From assembly GCF_020511115.1 (NCBI RefSeq), contig NZ_JAJAVH010000008.1, positions 301,932 to 365,931 on the forward strand: DNA of 64,000 nucleotides. Reading direction: 5' to 3'. This document shows positions 1-8,778 of this stretch, piece by piece. The position numbers and the translations under genes were made by a program. The notes below the pieces were generated by a model, which had not been told where the DNA came from, did not search any database, and saw nothing but the letters and a program-made list of their open reading frames with translations. The stretch is from Luteimonas panaciterrae (lineage in GTDB: Bacteria > Pseudomonadota > Gammaproteobacteria > Xanthomonadales > Xanthomonadaceae). Each line of letters opens with the position of its first letter. Within the stretch, counting starts at the first letter, position 1.

Positions 1-413
1 CGGACCTGTTCGTCCAGGCGTTCATGAGCGCGGTGCCGACCGCGCTGTTCGTGCTGATCCCGGTGTTCGCGCTGCTGCTGAGACTGCTCTATCTGTATTC
101 GGGCCGTTCGTATCTGGAGCATCTGGTGGTGGCGCTTTACAGCCACGCCTACCTGTTGCTCGTGCTGCTGGCCGCTTTCCTGCTGTCCGCGCTCGGGAGC
201 GCATTCGCGACATCGTGGGTGGGCAGTCTGGCCGGTTATTGCAGGGTGGCGCTGTGGCTGTGGGCGCCGATCTATCTGCTGCTGATGCAGCGCCGCGTCT
301 ACGGCGATGGCTGGCTGCTGTTGCTGCTGCGCTACGCCGTGATCGCGTTCATCTACACGGGGCTGGTGGTGTTCGCCTCGGTGTATGCCGCGCTCGCGGG
401 GCTCACGTCCTGA
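1..413 (+). CDS. DUF3667 family membrane protein, C-terminal part
   Basis: The reading frame is open from base 3 and enters the window already coding, so the N-terminus lies outside it; the Met at 24 is internal. The visible 136 residues hold about three hydrophobic membrane segments. The block around PTALFVLIPVF followed by a short basic/aromatic stretch and a His-containing segment (LYSHAYLLL) is typical of the C-terminal part of DUF3667 proteins. These are small integral membrane proteins of unknown function, often with an N-terminal zinc-ribbon-like motif that cannot be seen here. The gene converges on the DUF3106 gene, with 18 bases between their stop codons. The family call is from pattern recognition only. 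Confidence 0.7.
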   Translation, partial: DLFVQAFMSAVPTALFVLIPVFALLLRLLYLYSGRSYLEHLVVALYSHAYLLLVLLAAFLLSALGSAFATSWVGSLAGYCRVALWLWAPIYLLLMQRRVYGDGWLLLLLRYAVIAFIYTGLVVFASVYAALAGLTS

Positions 414-431
414 GTCCGATCAGGCTCGGAT

Positions 432-1061
432 TCATCGATCCATTTGCGTTTGCAGCCACGCGTCGCGACCGGCGGCGGGCGTCGACAGCAATCCCTGACG
501 CAACACGTCGCGTTGCTGCGGCGGCGTGCGTTGTATCAACACCGCCAGATTGGCGCGTTGCGCTGGCGTCATCGCGTGCAGCGTTTCGAGCAGCGAAGCA
601 CGTTCCGCGCCCGGCACCTGCGCCAATAACGGCTGCAACCGCGGCCATTCGGCACCGAGCGCCGGACCGAGCAGCCAGCCGCGGCGTTCACTGCCATCCA
701 GATGATCGAAACGCTGCCGCAGCGCCTGCTGCTCGGCGGCGGGCATCGCGGCGTAGCGGCGCGCGGCCTCGATCAATTGCGCGCGTTCGGACAACGACAA
801 CGCCTCCCAGGCATGGCGCGCATCGCGACGCTCGCCTTGCTGCGCCGGCAGCAGCGCATTCCACGCCGCGATGCGTTTGTGGAACTCCTCCCGCTGCGCC
901 GGGCTCATCGCCGACACGCGCGCGTTGCGCTGATGCAATTGTTCGCGCACTGCGGGTGGCAGCTGTTCGGCCGCTTCCTGCAATTCCGACGGCAGCGATT
1001 GCGCCTGCGCGATGGCGGCAAGCGCGTACAGCAGCGCGCCGAGCACGGGCCTGGAGCACAT
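432..1061 (-). CDS. DUF3106 domain exported protein
   Basis: A 209-residue protein starting at the ATG at 1061. This start gives an immediate Sec-type signal (MCSRPVLGALLYALAAIAQA); the longer upstream extension is Arg/Pro-rich out-of-frame-like sequence. The mature part is rich in Ala, Gln, Arg and Leu and predicted all-helical, with repeated short motifs such as MSPAQREEF, LSLSERAQL and MTPAQRANL. This is the usual look of DUF3106 proteins, which carry several helical 'LSPEQR' units. It lies 19 bases downstream of the sigma-region-4-like membrane protein and is very likely cotranscribed with it. The function of the family is unknown; a periplasmic location is inferred from the signal. Confidence 0.75.
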   Translation of the reverse strand: MCSRPVLGALLYALAAIAQAQSLPSELQEAAEQLPPAVREQLHQRNARVSAMSPAQREEFHKRIAAWNALLPAQQGERRDARHAWEALSLSERAQLIEAARRYAAMPAAEQQALRQRFDHLDGSERRGWLLGPALGAEWPRLQPLLAQVPGAERASLLETLHAMTPAQRANLAVLIQRTPPQQRDVLRQGLLSTPAAGRDAWLQTQMDR

Positions 1062-1080
1062 TGTTTTAAAGCGCACCGGC

Positions 1081-2142
1081 TTACAGCAGCGCATCTTCGG
1101 TCTCCGTGCGCGGCTCCTGCGCATTGCTGGGCGGCGGCGCGGGCGGCGTCGATGGCTTGGCGGGCTCCGAATCCTCCGGAACGACCGGCGCGATACGCGG
1201 CTCGGGCGCGCCCGCGGCCAGCCAGGCGTAGAAGGCGGGATCGGTGCGGGCGGCATGTTCGAGCGCGGCGTCTCCGGTGGCGGCCGACGCATCGCCGTCT
1301 TCCAGGATCTGTTCGAAATCCGGATGCAGCAGCAACGCGCCTTGCGCGTCGAACTTCGCCGCTGGGGCCTCCGCAGGCGGCAACGCCGCGATCCGCACGC
1401 GCGGTGCGTTCGGATCGCCGGGCCATATGTTCTCGGGCAGGAAGAATGTCGCCGTCAGCGCCGCGACACAGGCGATCGCCACCGCCACCATCGCGGGCTT
1501 CGTCCAGCGCGGACGCGCAACGATGACCTCGGTGACGGAAGAAGACGCCGGCTTCGCATCCTCCGCTTCGGGTTCCGGCAGCGGATCGAGCCGGCGCCCC
1601 AGCAGCGCCGCCTCGCGCAAACGCGCCAGATGCGCCAATCGCTCCGGCGGCAATTCGCGCACGGCGTGTTGCGCGGCTTCGCCGAGCATGCGCCAGGCAG
1701 TGGCGTCGGGCCGTCCGTCCTCGTGGTGCGGCAGCGCGCGCTGCAGCGCCAGGCGATAGGTCGGCCGGGCCACGCCGAGCACGCCGGCGGCATCGCCCTC
1801 GCTCAGGCCAGCCACCAGCCGCAGCAGCAGCGCGGCACGCGGGCCGCTGCCGATGTGCGACAGGAAATCGAAATCGCCGTCCCAGTGCGGCGCGAGCGGC
1901 GGCTCTCGCAGCTCCGGCGTTGCCAGCAGCAGCGCCCAGAACTGGCGCGGCCAATCGGCGACCGGCAGAGCGCTGGCCGCGGACCGGAATGCGCGCATCG
2001 CCGCCGCCAGGGCGCGCTCGCCGGTATCGGCATTGCCGGACTGCAACTGCCCGAACACCGCCCCCCGGCGCTCCACGCCACGCAGGAAGGCAGTCAGGGC
2101 GGCTGGCGGGGGAGCGGGGTCTTTCGGTGTGCGGGGGATCAT
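1081..2142 (-). CDS. Sigma-region-4-like HTH membrane protein
   Basis: A 353-residue protein. The first half is soluble and contains a helix-turn-helix resembling sigma-factor region 4 (around residues 110-135, LVAGLSEGDAAGVLGVARPT), in which a bifunctional helix pair would contact DNA. A single hydrophobic segment follows at about residues 216-235, then a Pro/Ala/Glu-rich C-terminal part that should be outside the inner membrane. No region 2 of a true sigma factor is evident, so it is unlikely to act alone as a sigma factor. It forms an apparent two-gene unit with the DUF3106 gene downstream. A membrane-tethered regulator is a reasonable guess but not demonstrated. No strong Shine-Dalgarno precedes the ATG. 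Confidence 0.6.
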   Translation of the reverse strand: MIPRTPKDPAPPPAALTAFLRGVERRGAVFGQLQSGNADTGERALAAAMRAFRSAASALPVADWPRQFWALLLATPELREPPLAPHWDGDFDFLSHIGSGPRAALLLRLVAGLSEGDAAGVLGVARPTYRLALQRALPHHEDGRPDATAWRMLGEAAQHAVRELPPERLAHLARLREAALLGRRLDPLPEPEAEDAKPASSSVTEVIVARPRWTKPAMVAVAIACVAALTATFFLPENIWPGDPNAPRVRIAALPPAEAPAAKFDAQGALLLHPDFEQILEDGDASAATGDAALEHAARTDPAFYAWLAAGAPEPRIAPVVPEDSEPAKPSTPPAPPPSNAQEPRTETEDALL

Positions 2143-2720
2143 CTACGAGTGCAATCAACCTGGAACCCGTCGCGCCGCAGGGCGCGATGCCATGTGGCGA
2201 CCGACTCGGTCCGGGCCCGCATGATAGCGACTGTCGGCCCATCCACTCGCATGTCCGTCGCGTGTGAATGTTCCACGCGGCGCGAACTGCGCTGAATTTG
2301 GTTGTACACAGCAGTCATCACTTCGTCACGAAGCGGGATACCCCGACGTACCGACCCCTTGTTTCCGCAATGTTTCACGGTTAAGTGCATGAATTTAAAT
2401 GAAAAAACGGGTTTGGCACTTTTTTGACCAACTTGAACCGCAAGCCCGGATTTTCAGGGAGTTTTGCTGCTCCACCCACTTGATGCACAGGGTTATCCAC
2501 AGCATGTGTGGATAAGGGAAAAACCCTTTTGGCGACCGTAACTTGCAGACGATTGATATAAGTCAAGGCAGCAATGAAACGCAAAGCATGCTCACGAAAA
2601 ATTTCTGACGAACGACCACGACACGACCCGCCTTCGCCGCGACGGCACGGCCTGGAAAAACGTCCGCCAGGCCGACATCGCGACGCAATGCCTGCGCCGG
2701 CGCATCGCTAGACTTTGTCG
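2143..2720. other. Divergent intergenic region with DnaA-box cluster
   Basis: This 578-base gene-free stretch separates leftward genes from the rightward priA. It contains an A/T-rich tract at about 2387-2432 followed by a group of DnaA boxes: two perfect TTATCCACA boxes in inverted orientation at 2493-2501 and 2507-2515, a one-mismatch box at 2481-2489 and another at 2302-2310. No convincing gene was seen; short open frames here have poor starts and composition. Such clusters mark replication origins or DnaA-controlled promoters. Confidence 0.6.
2493..2515. promoter_or_regulatory. Inverted pair of perfect DnaA boxes
   Basis: TTATCCACA, five spacer bases, then its exact reverse complement TGTGGATAA. 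Both 9-mers match the DnaA consensus TTATNCACA exactly. A third copy with one mismatch lies four bases upstream (2481-2489). Confidence 0.75.
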
Positions 2721-4955
2721 ATGTCCGTCACCGATCCCATCCTCCGTGTCGCCCTGCCGCTGCCGTTGCCGCGGCTGTTCGACTACCGCGCGCCCGGCAC
2801 CGAGGCGGCGACACAGGACTGGATCGGTCGCCGCGTGCGCGTCCCGTTCGGGCCGCGCGAGCTGGTGGGGGTGGTGGCGGAGGTCGGTCCCGCGGAAGAC
2901 GGCACGCATGAGCTGCGGGAGATCCTCGCCTGCCTCGACGACGCCCCGCTGCTGCACGGCGAACTGGCCGACTCCCTGCGCTGGCTGTCGCGCTACACCC
3001 ACGCCCCGCTCGGCGAAGTGCTGGCGACCGCCCTGCCGGCGGCCCTGCGCCGCGGTGAGCCGCTGCCGGACACCCATGCCTGGGCCTGGCGCCTGACCGA
3101 AGCCGGCGCGACCCACCTGCCGGCCCTGCGCGCGGGCACCCGGCCACGCCGCTTCGCCGATCTGGTGCAGGCGGCCGGATTGCACGGGGAGGACGCGCTC
3201 GATGTCGCCATGGACGATTGGCGCACGGCCGCGCGCGCGCTCGCCAAGCGCGGGATCGTCGAACGCGTCGCCATCCCCGCCTCGCAGCTCGCGCCGACGC
3301 CACAGCCCGGCCCCACGCCGAACGACGAACAGGCCGCCGTCATCGAGACGATCCGCGCTGCCCAAAGCGGGGCCTGCACCGGCTTCATGCCGCTGCTGCT
3401 CGACGGCGTCACCGGCAGCGGCAAGACCGAGGTGTATCTGCAGGCGATCGCCGACTGCCTCGCCCGCGGACGGCAGGCGCTGGTGCTGGTGCCGGAGATC
3501 GGCCTCACCCCGCAGGCGCTGGCGCGCTTCCGCGCACGCCTCGGCGTGCCGGTGCATGCGCTGCACTCGGGCTTGAACGACAACGAACGCGCGCGCGTCT
3601 GGGCCGCAGCCTGGCGCGGCGAGGCGCGGGTGATCGTCGGCACGCGCTCGGCGATCTTCGTGCCGCTGCCGCAAGCCGGCCTGATCGTCGTCGACGAGGA
3701 ACACGACGCCAGCTACAAGCAGCAGGACGGCATCCGCTACCACGCCCGCGACTTCGCCCTGGTGCGCGGCAAAGCGCTCGACGTGCCCGTGCTGCTCGGC
3801 AGCGCCACGCCTTCGCTCGAATCTCTGCACAACGCGAACGCCGGCCGCTACGCGCACCTGCGCCTGACACGCCGCGCCGGCAACGCGCAGGCACCGCGCG
3901 TGCGCGTGCTCGACGTGCGCAAGCGCCCGCTCGATGCCGGATTGTCGGTGGAACTGCTCGAAGCTATCCGCGACACCGTCGATCGCGGCGGACAGGCGCT
4001 GGTGTTCAAGAACCGCCGTGGTTACGCGCCCGTGCTGCTCTGCCACGACTGCGGCTGGAGCGCGCACTGCCATCGCTGCAGCACGCCTGAGCACAACAGT
4101 CCGATGACCGTGCATGCCGGCGGCCGCCGCCTGCAATGCCATCACTGCGGCGCGCGACAAGCCGTGCCGAAGGCCTGTCCCGATTGCGCCAGCCTCGCCC
4201 TGCAACCGCAGGGCAACGGCACCGAGCGCATCGAGGAAACGCTGGCGCGCGTGTTCGCCGACGTGCCGGTCGTGCGTGTGGATCGCGGCAGCACGCGCCG
4301 CAAGGATGCGCTGGAACGCCACTTCGACACGCTCGGCGATCGCCCCGGCATCCTGATCGGCACGCAGATGCTGGCCAAGGGACACGACCTGCCGAATCTC
4401 ACGCTGGTCGCCGTGGTCGGCATCGACGAAGGCCTGTTCTCCGCCGATTTCCGCGCCGGCGAGAAGCTCGCGCAATTGCTGATCCAGGTGTCGGGCCGCG
4501 CCGGCCGCGCCGAGAAGCCCGGTGAAGTCTGGCTGCAAACGCATCATCCCGAACATCCGCTGCTGCAGACGTTGATCCACGGCGGCTACCACGCCTTCGC
4601 CGAACAGGAACTCGCACAGCGCGAAGCCGCGGGCTTCCCGCCATTCGCCCATCTCGCGCTGTTGCGCGCAGAGGCCAAGCATGCCGACGCGCCGATGATG
4701 TTCCTGCGCGAGGCGAAACAAGCCTTTGCCGATGCGGATCAGACCATTACGGATCAAACCATCGCGATCCACGGCCCGCTGCCGGCACCGATGCCCAAGC
4801 GCGCCGGCATGCATCGCGCGCAACTGCTGGTGTCATCCAACGAGAGGCGGCAACTGCACCGCCTGCTGGATTCGGCCCTGCCGGTGTTGTACGCATCGCC
4901 GGAAGCACGCAAGGTGCGCTGGTCGCTCGACGTCGATCCCGTGGATCTTTACTGA
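2721..4955 (+). CDS. priA: Primosomal protein N' (PriA helicase)
   Basis: A 744-residue 3'-to-5' helicase that reloads the replisome at stalled forks by recognising D-loops and fork structures and loading DnaB through the primosome. An N-terminal DNA-binding region is followed by a helicase core with Walker A (GVTGSGKTE, about residues 231-239), the DEEH Walker B box (about 325-328), and between the helicase lobes an eight-cysteine zinc-binding insertion (about residues 441-490: CHDCG, CHRCS, CHHCG, CPDC). The length fits the family. The ATG at 2721 was chosen; a TTG two codons upstream is possible. The gene lies directly downstream of a DnaA-box cluster. Confidence 0.95.
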   Translation: MSVTDPILRVALPLPLPRLFDYRAPGTEAATQDWIGRRVRVPFGPRELVGVVAEVGPAEDGTHELREILACLDDAPLLHGELADSLRWLSRYTHAPLGEVLATALPAALRRGEPLPDTHAWAWRLTEAGATHLPALRAGTRPRRFADLVQAAGLHGEDALDVAMDDWRTAARALAKRGIVERVAIPASQLAPTPQPGPTPNDEQAAVIETIRAAQSGACTGFMPLLLDGVTGSGKTEVYLQAIADCLARGRQALVLVPEIGLTPQALARFRARLGVPVHALHSGLNDNERARVWAAAWRGEARVIVGTRSAIFVPLPQAGLIVVDEEHDASYKQQDGIRYHARDFALVRGKALDVPVLLGSATPSLESLHNANAGRYAHLRLTRRAGNAQAPRVRVLDVRKRPLDAGLSVELLEAIRDTVDRGGQALVFKNRRGYAPVLLCHDCGWSAHCHRCSTPEHNSPMTVHAGGRRLQCHHCGARQAVPKACPDCASLALQPQGNGTERIEETLARVFADVPVVRVDRGSTRRKDALERHFDTLGDRPGILIGTQMLAKGHDLPNLTLVAVVGIDEGLFSADFRAGEKLAQLLIQVSGRAGRAEKPGEVWLQTHHPEHPLLQTLIHGGYHAFAEQELAQREAAGFPPFAHLALLRAEAKHADAPMMFLREAKQAFADADQTITDQTIAIHGPLPAPMPKRAGMHRAQLLVSSNERRQLHRLLDSALPVLYASPEARKVRWSLDVDPVDLY

Positions 4956-5039
4956 CTTTACTGAACTTTCGTCGCGACATTGACCACAGCCTAACCTCCC
5001 TGCGCTACCCTGCCGCCTTCGCACGCACGAGGTCTGGCC

Positions 5040-6371
5040 ATGTCGAACGCCATCGTCACGGATGCCGCCACGAACACCGCCACCATGACGCCCGCGCGGC
5101 GCCTGCGCAGCATCTTCAGCGGCTCCGCCGGCAATCTGGTCGAATGGTACGACTGGCTCGCCTACTCCATGCTCGCGATCTACTTCGCGCCGCACTTCTT
5201 CCCCAAGGGCAGCCGCAACCTCGAATTGCTCAACACCGCCGCGGTGTTCGCGGTCGGCTTCCTGATGCGGCCGATCGGCGGCTGGCTGATGGGACTGTTC
5301 GCCGATCGTTACGGACGCAAGACCGCGCTGGTGTGGTCGATCGTCCTGATGTGCAGCGGCTCGCTGCTGATCGCGGTCTGTCCCGGCTACGAACACATCG
5401 GCATCGCCGCGCCGATCATCCTGGTGATCGCGCGCCTGATCCAGGGCATCAGCCTCGGCGGCGAATACGGCACCTCGGCGACGTATCTGAGCGAGATGGC
5501 GGACAAGCGCCATCGCGGTTTCTGGTCGAGCTTCCAGTACGTCACGATGGTGCTCGGCCAGCTGCTCGCGCTGCTCGTGCTGATCGTGCTGCAACGCTGG
5601 CTGTTGACCGAGCAGCAGCTCAACGATTGGGGCTGGCGCATTCCCTTCGCGATCGGCGCGCTGCTCGCGGTCACCGTCATGTATCTGCGCCGCACGATGC
5701 AGGAAACCGAATCCTTCGAACTCGTCAGCAAGAGCAACCGGCCCAAGGCTAGCATCCGCGAGCTGATGAAATATCCGCGCGAAGTGCTCACCGTGATCGG
5801 GCTGACCCTCGGCGGCACGATTTCGTACTACACCTACACCACGTATCCGCAGAAATTCCTCGTCAACAGCGCCGGCTTCAGCAAGTCGGAGGCGACACTG
5901 ATCTCGGCGCTGTCGCTGATCGTCTTCATTTTCCTGCAGCCGCTGTTCGGCGCGTTGTCCGACCGTGTGGGACGCCGCCCGCTGCTGATCGCCTTCGGCG
6001 TGCTGGGCACGCTGCTGAGCTATACGATCCTGAGCGGGATCGCCGGGTCGAGCACTGCCGGAGCCGCCTTCGCCTGGATCGTCACCGGCCTCGCCGTCAC
6101 CAGCTTCTACACCTCGATCAATGCCGTGGTGAAGGCGGAACTGTTTCCAGCGCACATCCGCGCGCTCGGCGTGGGCCTGCCCTATGCGCTGACGCTGGCG
6201 ATCTTCGGCGGCACCGCGGAATTGATCGCGATCTGGTTCAAGGAAATCGGCCACGAGCCGTGGTTCTACTGGTACGTGAGCGGCTGCACGGCGATCTCGC
6301 TGCTGGTGTACAGCACGATGCGCGATACTAAGCATCATTCGCACATCGACCGCGATCACGAACTGGCCTAG
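5040..6371 (+). CDS. kgtP: KgtP-like alpha-ketoglutarate/dicarboxylate MFS permease
   Basis: A 443-residue inner-membrane transporter of the metabolite:H+ symporter branch of the major facilitator superfamily, with 12 predicted membrane segments. The N-terminal signature (GNLVEWYDWLAYS), FLMRPIGGWLMG, the DRYGRK loop between TM2 and TM3, and the GGEYGTSATYLSE segment closely match E. coli KgtP, including ALGVGLPYA near the end. The likely substrate is 2-oxoglutarate or a related dicarboxylate taken up with protons. It follows priA by 84 bases and precedes the NADH dehydrogenase gene by five bases, so those two are probably one transcript. Substrate specificity is inferred from similarity. Confidence 0.8.
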   Translation: MSNAIVTDAATNTATMTPARRLRSIFSGSAGNLVEWYDWLAYSMLAIYFAPHFFPKGSRNLELLNTAAVFAVGFLMRPIGGWLMGLFADRYGRKTALVWSIVLMCSGSLLIAVCPGYEHIGIAAPIILVIARLIQGISLGGEYGTSATYLSEMADKRHRGFWSSFQYVTMVLGQLLALLVLIVLQRWLLTEQQLNDWGWRIPFAIGALLAVTVMYLRRTMQETESFELVSKSNRPKASIRELMKYPREVLTVIGLTLGGTISYYTYTTYPQKFLVNSAGFSKSEATLISALSLIVFIFLQPLFGALSDRVGRRPLLIAFGVLGTLLSYTILSGIAGSSTAGAAFAWIVTGLAVTSFYTSINAVVKAELFPAHIRALGVGLPYALTLAIFGGTAELIAIWFKEIGHEPWFYWYVSGCTAISLLVYSTMRDTKHHSHIDRDHELA

Positions 6372-6376
6372 AAATC

Positions 6377-7633
6377 ATGGCGTCACCCGCCCCCCACATC
6401 GTCGTCATCGGCGGCGGCTTCGCCGGCCTGTGGGCCACGCGCGCGCTCGCGGGCGACGACGTGCGCATCACGCTCGTCGATCGCGGCAATCACCACCTGT
6501 TCCAACCGCTGCTCTATCAGGTCGCCACGGCTGGCCTGTCGGCGCCCGACATCGCCGCGCCGCTGCGGCACATCCTGCGCCGGCAGCGCAACGTCACCGT
6601 GCTGATGGACGAAGTCACCGGCATCGACACGGGCGCGCGCCAGGTGCAAATGCGCGATGGCGATCCGCTGTCGTACGACTATCTCCTCGTCGGCACCGGC
6701 GCCACCCACGCCTACTTCGGCCATGACGACTGGGCCACGCACGCGCCGGGTTTGAAAACCCTCGACGACGCACTGCTGATCCGCCGCCGCGTGCTGTCCG
6801 CCTTCGAACGCGCGGAAGCCGAGCCCGATCCCGCGGCGCGACGCGCACTGCTCACTTTCGCCATCGTCGGCGGCGGCCCCACCGGCGTGGAACTGGCCGG
6901 CACGCTCGCCGAAATCGCGCGACATACCCTGAAGCGCGAATTCCGACGCATCGATCCGGGCGAGACGCGCGTGATGCTGCTCGAAGCCGGGCCACGCGTG
7001 CTCTCCTCGTTCCCGGAATCCCTGTCGGCGAAGGCGCGCAAACAGCTTGAAAAGCTCGGCGTCGAAGTCCGCACCGGCACGCCGGTCGGCGCGATCGATG
7101 GCGAAGGCGTGCAGCTCGGCGAGGAACGCATCGCCGCGCGCACCGTGCTGTGGGCGGCGGGTGTCGCCGCTTCGCCGCTCGCGCGCGCGCTCGATGTGCC
7201 GCTCGATCGCGCCGGACGCGTGCCCGTGCAGCCCGACCTCAGCGTGCCGGGCCTCCCCGACGTCTTCGTCGCCGGCGATCTCGCCAGCGTGCAACAGGAC
7301 GGCAAGCCGGTGCCGGGCGTGGCGCCCGCCGCCAAGCAGATGGGCGCGCATGTCGCCAAGGTGATCCGCGCACGCATCACGCGACGAGAAACACCGGCGT
7401 TCCGTTACCGCGACTTCGGCAATCTCGCCACCATCGGCCGCAACAAGGCCATCGTCGAACTGCACGGCCTGCGCTTCTCCGGATATCCGGCGTGGCTGTT
7501 CTGGCTGACGATCCACATCTTCTTCCTGATCGGTTTCCGCAACCGGCTGATCGTCATGCTCAATTGGACGTGGGCGTACTGGAGCTATCAGCGCGCGGCG
7601 CGGATCATCCTCGGACGAGGCGCGGAAGGTTAG
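6377..7633 (+). CDS. ndh: Type II NADH dehydrogenase (NDH-2)
   Basis: A 418-residue FAD-dependent pyridine nucleotide-disulphide oxidoreductase family enzyme that passes electrons from NADH to quinone without pumping protons. The FAD-binding GGGFAGL motif lies at residues 12-18 and the NAD(P)H-binding GGGPTGVELAG motif at about 165-175. A C-terminal FAD contact region (VFVAGDLA) and an amphipathic/hydrophobic tail (about residues 375-405, WLFWLTIHIFFLIGFRNR) are characteristic of membrane-bound NDH-2. It starts five bases after the KgtP-like permease, suggesting cotranscription. A REP-like inverted repeat follows. Confidence 0.88.
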   Translation: MASPAPHIVVIGGGFAGLWATRALAGDDVRITLVDRGNHHLFQPLLYQVATAGLSAPDIAAPLRHILRRQRNVTVLMDEVTGIDTGARQVQMRDGDPLSYDYLLVGTGATHAYFGHDDWATHAPGLKTLDDALLIRRRVLSAFERAEAEPDPAARRALLTFAIVGGGPTGVELAGTLAEIARHTLKREFRRIDPGETRVMLLEAGPRVLSSFPESLSAKARKQLEKLGVEVRTGTPVGAIDGEGVQLGEERIAARTVLWAAGVAASPLARALDVPLDRAGRVPVQPDLSVPGLPDVFVAGDLASVQQDGKPVPGVAPAAKQMGAHVAKVIRARITRRETPAFRYRDFGNLATIGRNKAIVELHGLRFSGYPAWLFWLTIHIFFLIGFRNRLIVMLNWTWAYWSYQRAARIILGRGAEG

Positions 7634-7658
7634 AGAATTTTCGATACGGACGAATGCG

Positions 7659-7686
7659 CGTCATTCCCGCCTTCGCCGGAATGACG
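7659..7686. repeat. REP-like inverted repeat
   Basis: CGTCATTCC, a ten-base loop, then GGAATGACG: a perfect nine-base-pair stem in the short gap between the convergent ndh and XRE-cupin genes. It belongs to the widespread class of GTCATTCC...GGAATGAC palindromes. There is no downstream T-run, so it is more a REP-type element than a classical terminator, although it could stabilise or end both transcripts. Confidence 0.6.
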
Positions 7687-7703
7687 AGCAAAAGCAGACT
7701 TTC

Positions 7704-8324
7704 TCAGCCGTAGTTGAGCTCGCCGGTGTAACTCATCACCAGATACAACAACGCCGGCTCCTGCCCGAAATTGGCATAGGCATGCGGCTGATCGGCACGA
7801 AAGTGGATGGCATCGCCGGCCGCGAGCGCATGGCGCTGCCCGGCGATTTCAATTTCGGCACTACCGACACTGACCACCAGATTCTCGATCGTCCCCGGCG
7901 CATGCGCCTCGGCCTGCTCGCGCACGCCGGGCGCGAGGCGGATCTCGTAGAACTCCACGGCATGCGTGCCGGTGAAGGGAAACAGCGCCCGCGACACATA
8001 ACCGCCATCGGCCGACGTCAGCAGTTTCGCCTGATCGGCGCGCAGCACTTCGGCCGATGCACGCTCGCCGTGCAGCAATGCGGTGAGGGGCACGTCCAGG
8101 GACGCGGCGATGCGCGAGAGCACCTTCAACGTCGGCGCGCTGCGGCCCTGTTCGACCTGCCAGAGCATGGCGCGGCTCACCCCGGATTGCTTCGCCAGCA
8201 GTTCCAGCGACCATTGCCGCTGGCGGCGCAATTCGGCCACACGCCTGGCGACGACACTCGCGAGATCTGTCGGATCGGTCTCCGCTATCGGGCCGTCGGA
8301 TGTCGTCACGACCGCCGTCTCCAT
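7704..8324 (-). CDS. XRE family regulator with C-terminal cupin
   Basis: A 206-residue transcription regulator. The N-terminal half has an XRE helix-turn-helix (about residues 25-75, with SLELLAKQSGVSRAMLWQVEQG). The C-terminal half is a small cupin barrel (about 115-200; VEFYEIRLAPG, HAPGTIENLVV, GDAIHFRADQPHAY, YLVMSY), which in this HutC/PuuR-like architecture senses a small ligand. The ATG at 8324 was selected because the upstream in-frame extension lacks homology-like sequence. A small conserved-looking frame ends 23 bases upstream on the same strand. The regulated pathway is not evident from neighbours. Confidence 0.85.
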   Translation of the reverse strand: METAVVTTSDGPIAETDPTDLASVVARRVAELRRQRQWSLELLAKQSGVSRAMLWQVEQGRSAPTLKVLSRIAASLDVPLTALLHGERASAEVLRADQAKLLTSADGGYVSRALFPFTGTHAVEFYEIRLAPGVREQAEAHAPGTIENLVVSVGSAEIEIAGQRHALAAGDAIHFRADQPHAYANFGQEPALLYLVMSYTGELNYG

Positions 8325-8347
8325 CCGATCCGCCCGGACCGTCGCGC

Positions 8348-8536
8348 TCAGCCGGTGCGTCTGAAGGCGTGGGCCGGCGTCATGGCCGGCTGCGCCGGCC
8401 GGAACACCGCCACGGCCGTCATGCCGCTGCGCGGATCGATCCACAGGAATTCACGCCGCCGGCTGCGGCTGCCGCAGTCGCGCAGAGCCTTGCGGCGGCG
8501 GTATTCCTCGGCGTCGTGAAGCGTGGCGGTGGGCAT
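8348..8536 (-). CDS. Small hypothetical protein
   Basis: A 62-residue basic protein starting at the ATG at 8536 (MPTATLHDAEEYRRRKALR). The middle part (CGSRSRRREFLWIDPRSGMTAVAVF) has alternating hydrophobic residues suggesting a small beta-structured unit. It is on the same strand as the XRE-cupin gene and ends 23 bases before it, so it may be the first gene of that transcript. No family is recognised, and it could be spurious in such GC-rich DNA. Confidence 0.4.
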   Translation of the reverse strand: MPTATLHDAEEYRRRKALRDCGSRSRRREFLWIDPRSGMTAVAVFRPAQPAMTPAHAFRRTG

Positions 8537-8778
8537 GGCGGAATCGCACGTCGAAAGGGACTGCGGGCACATTGCCGGGGTGGCGACGCCAGGGGAAACA
8601 ATCGCTCGCCATGCCCATATAACCGCGCGTTCGATAAAGCGGCCGAGCGTCCGTTATAGCGGAAATTTCCTTTTAAAATCATTGACTTGCTGTTCACATG
8701 ACTTAAGTGCATGATGACATTGCCGCTGGGTATGAGCCACCCAGCAAGCCCTTCTCCCTCTCCGACAGGACGCCCCCG

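Noticed and set aside
2302..2515. Annotating oriC outright
   Set aside because: Boxes and A/T-rich DNA are suggestive, but dnaA is absent and skew was not computed.
2381..2584. 67-codon frame in the DnaA-box region
   Set aside because: No ribosome site and no conserved-looking sequence; it crosses the DnaA boxes.
2592..4823. 743-codon open frame antisense to priA
   Set aside because: Arg/Ala/His/Gln-rich translation with no domain, fully covered by a clear priA; long antisense frames are common in GC-rich codon-biased DNA.
8682..8710. TTGACT box as promoter for the Met/Cys-rich gene
   Set aside because: A plausible -35 (8682-8687) but no acceptable -10 at 16-18 bases; left out.
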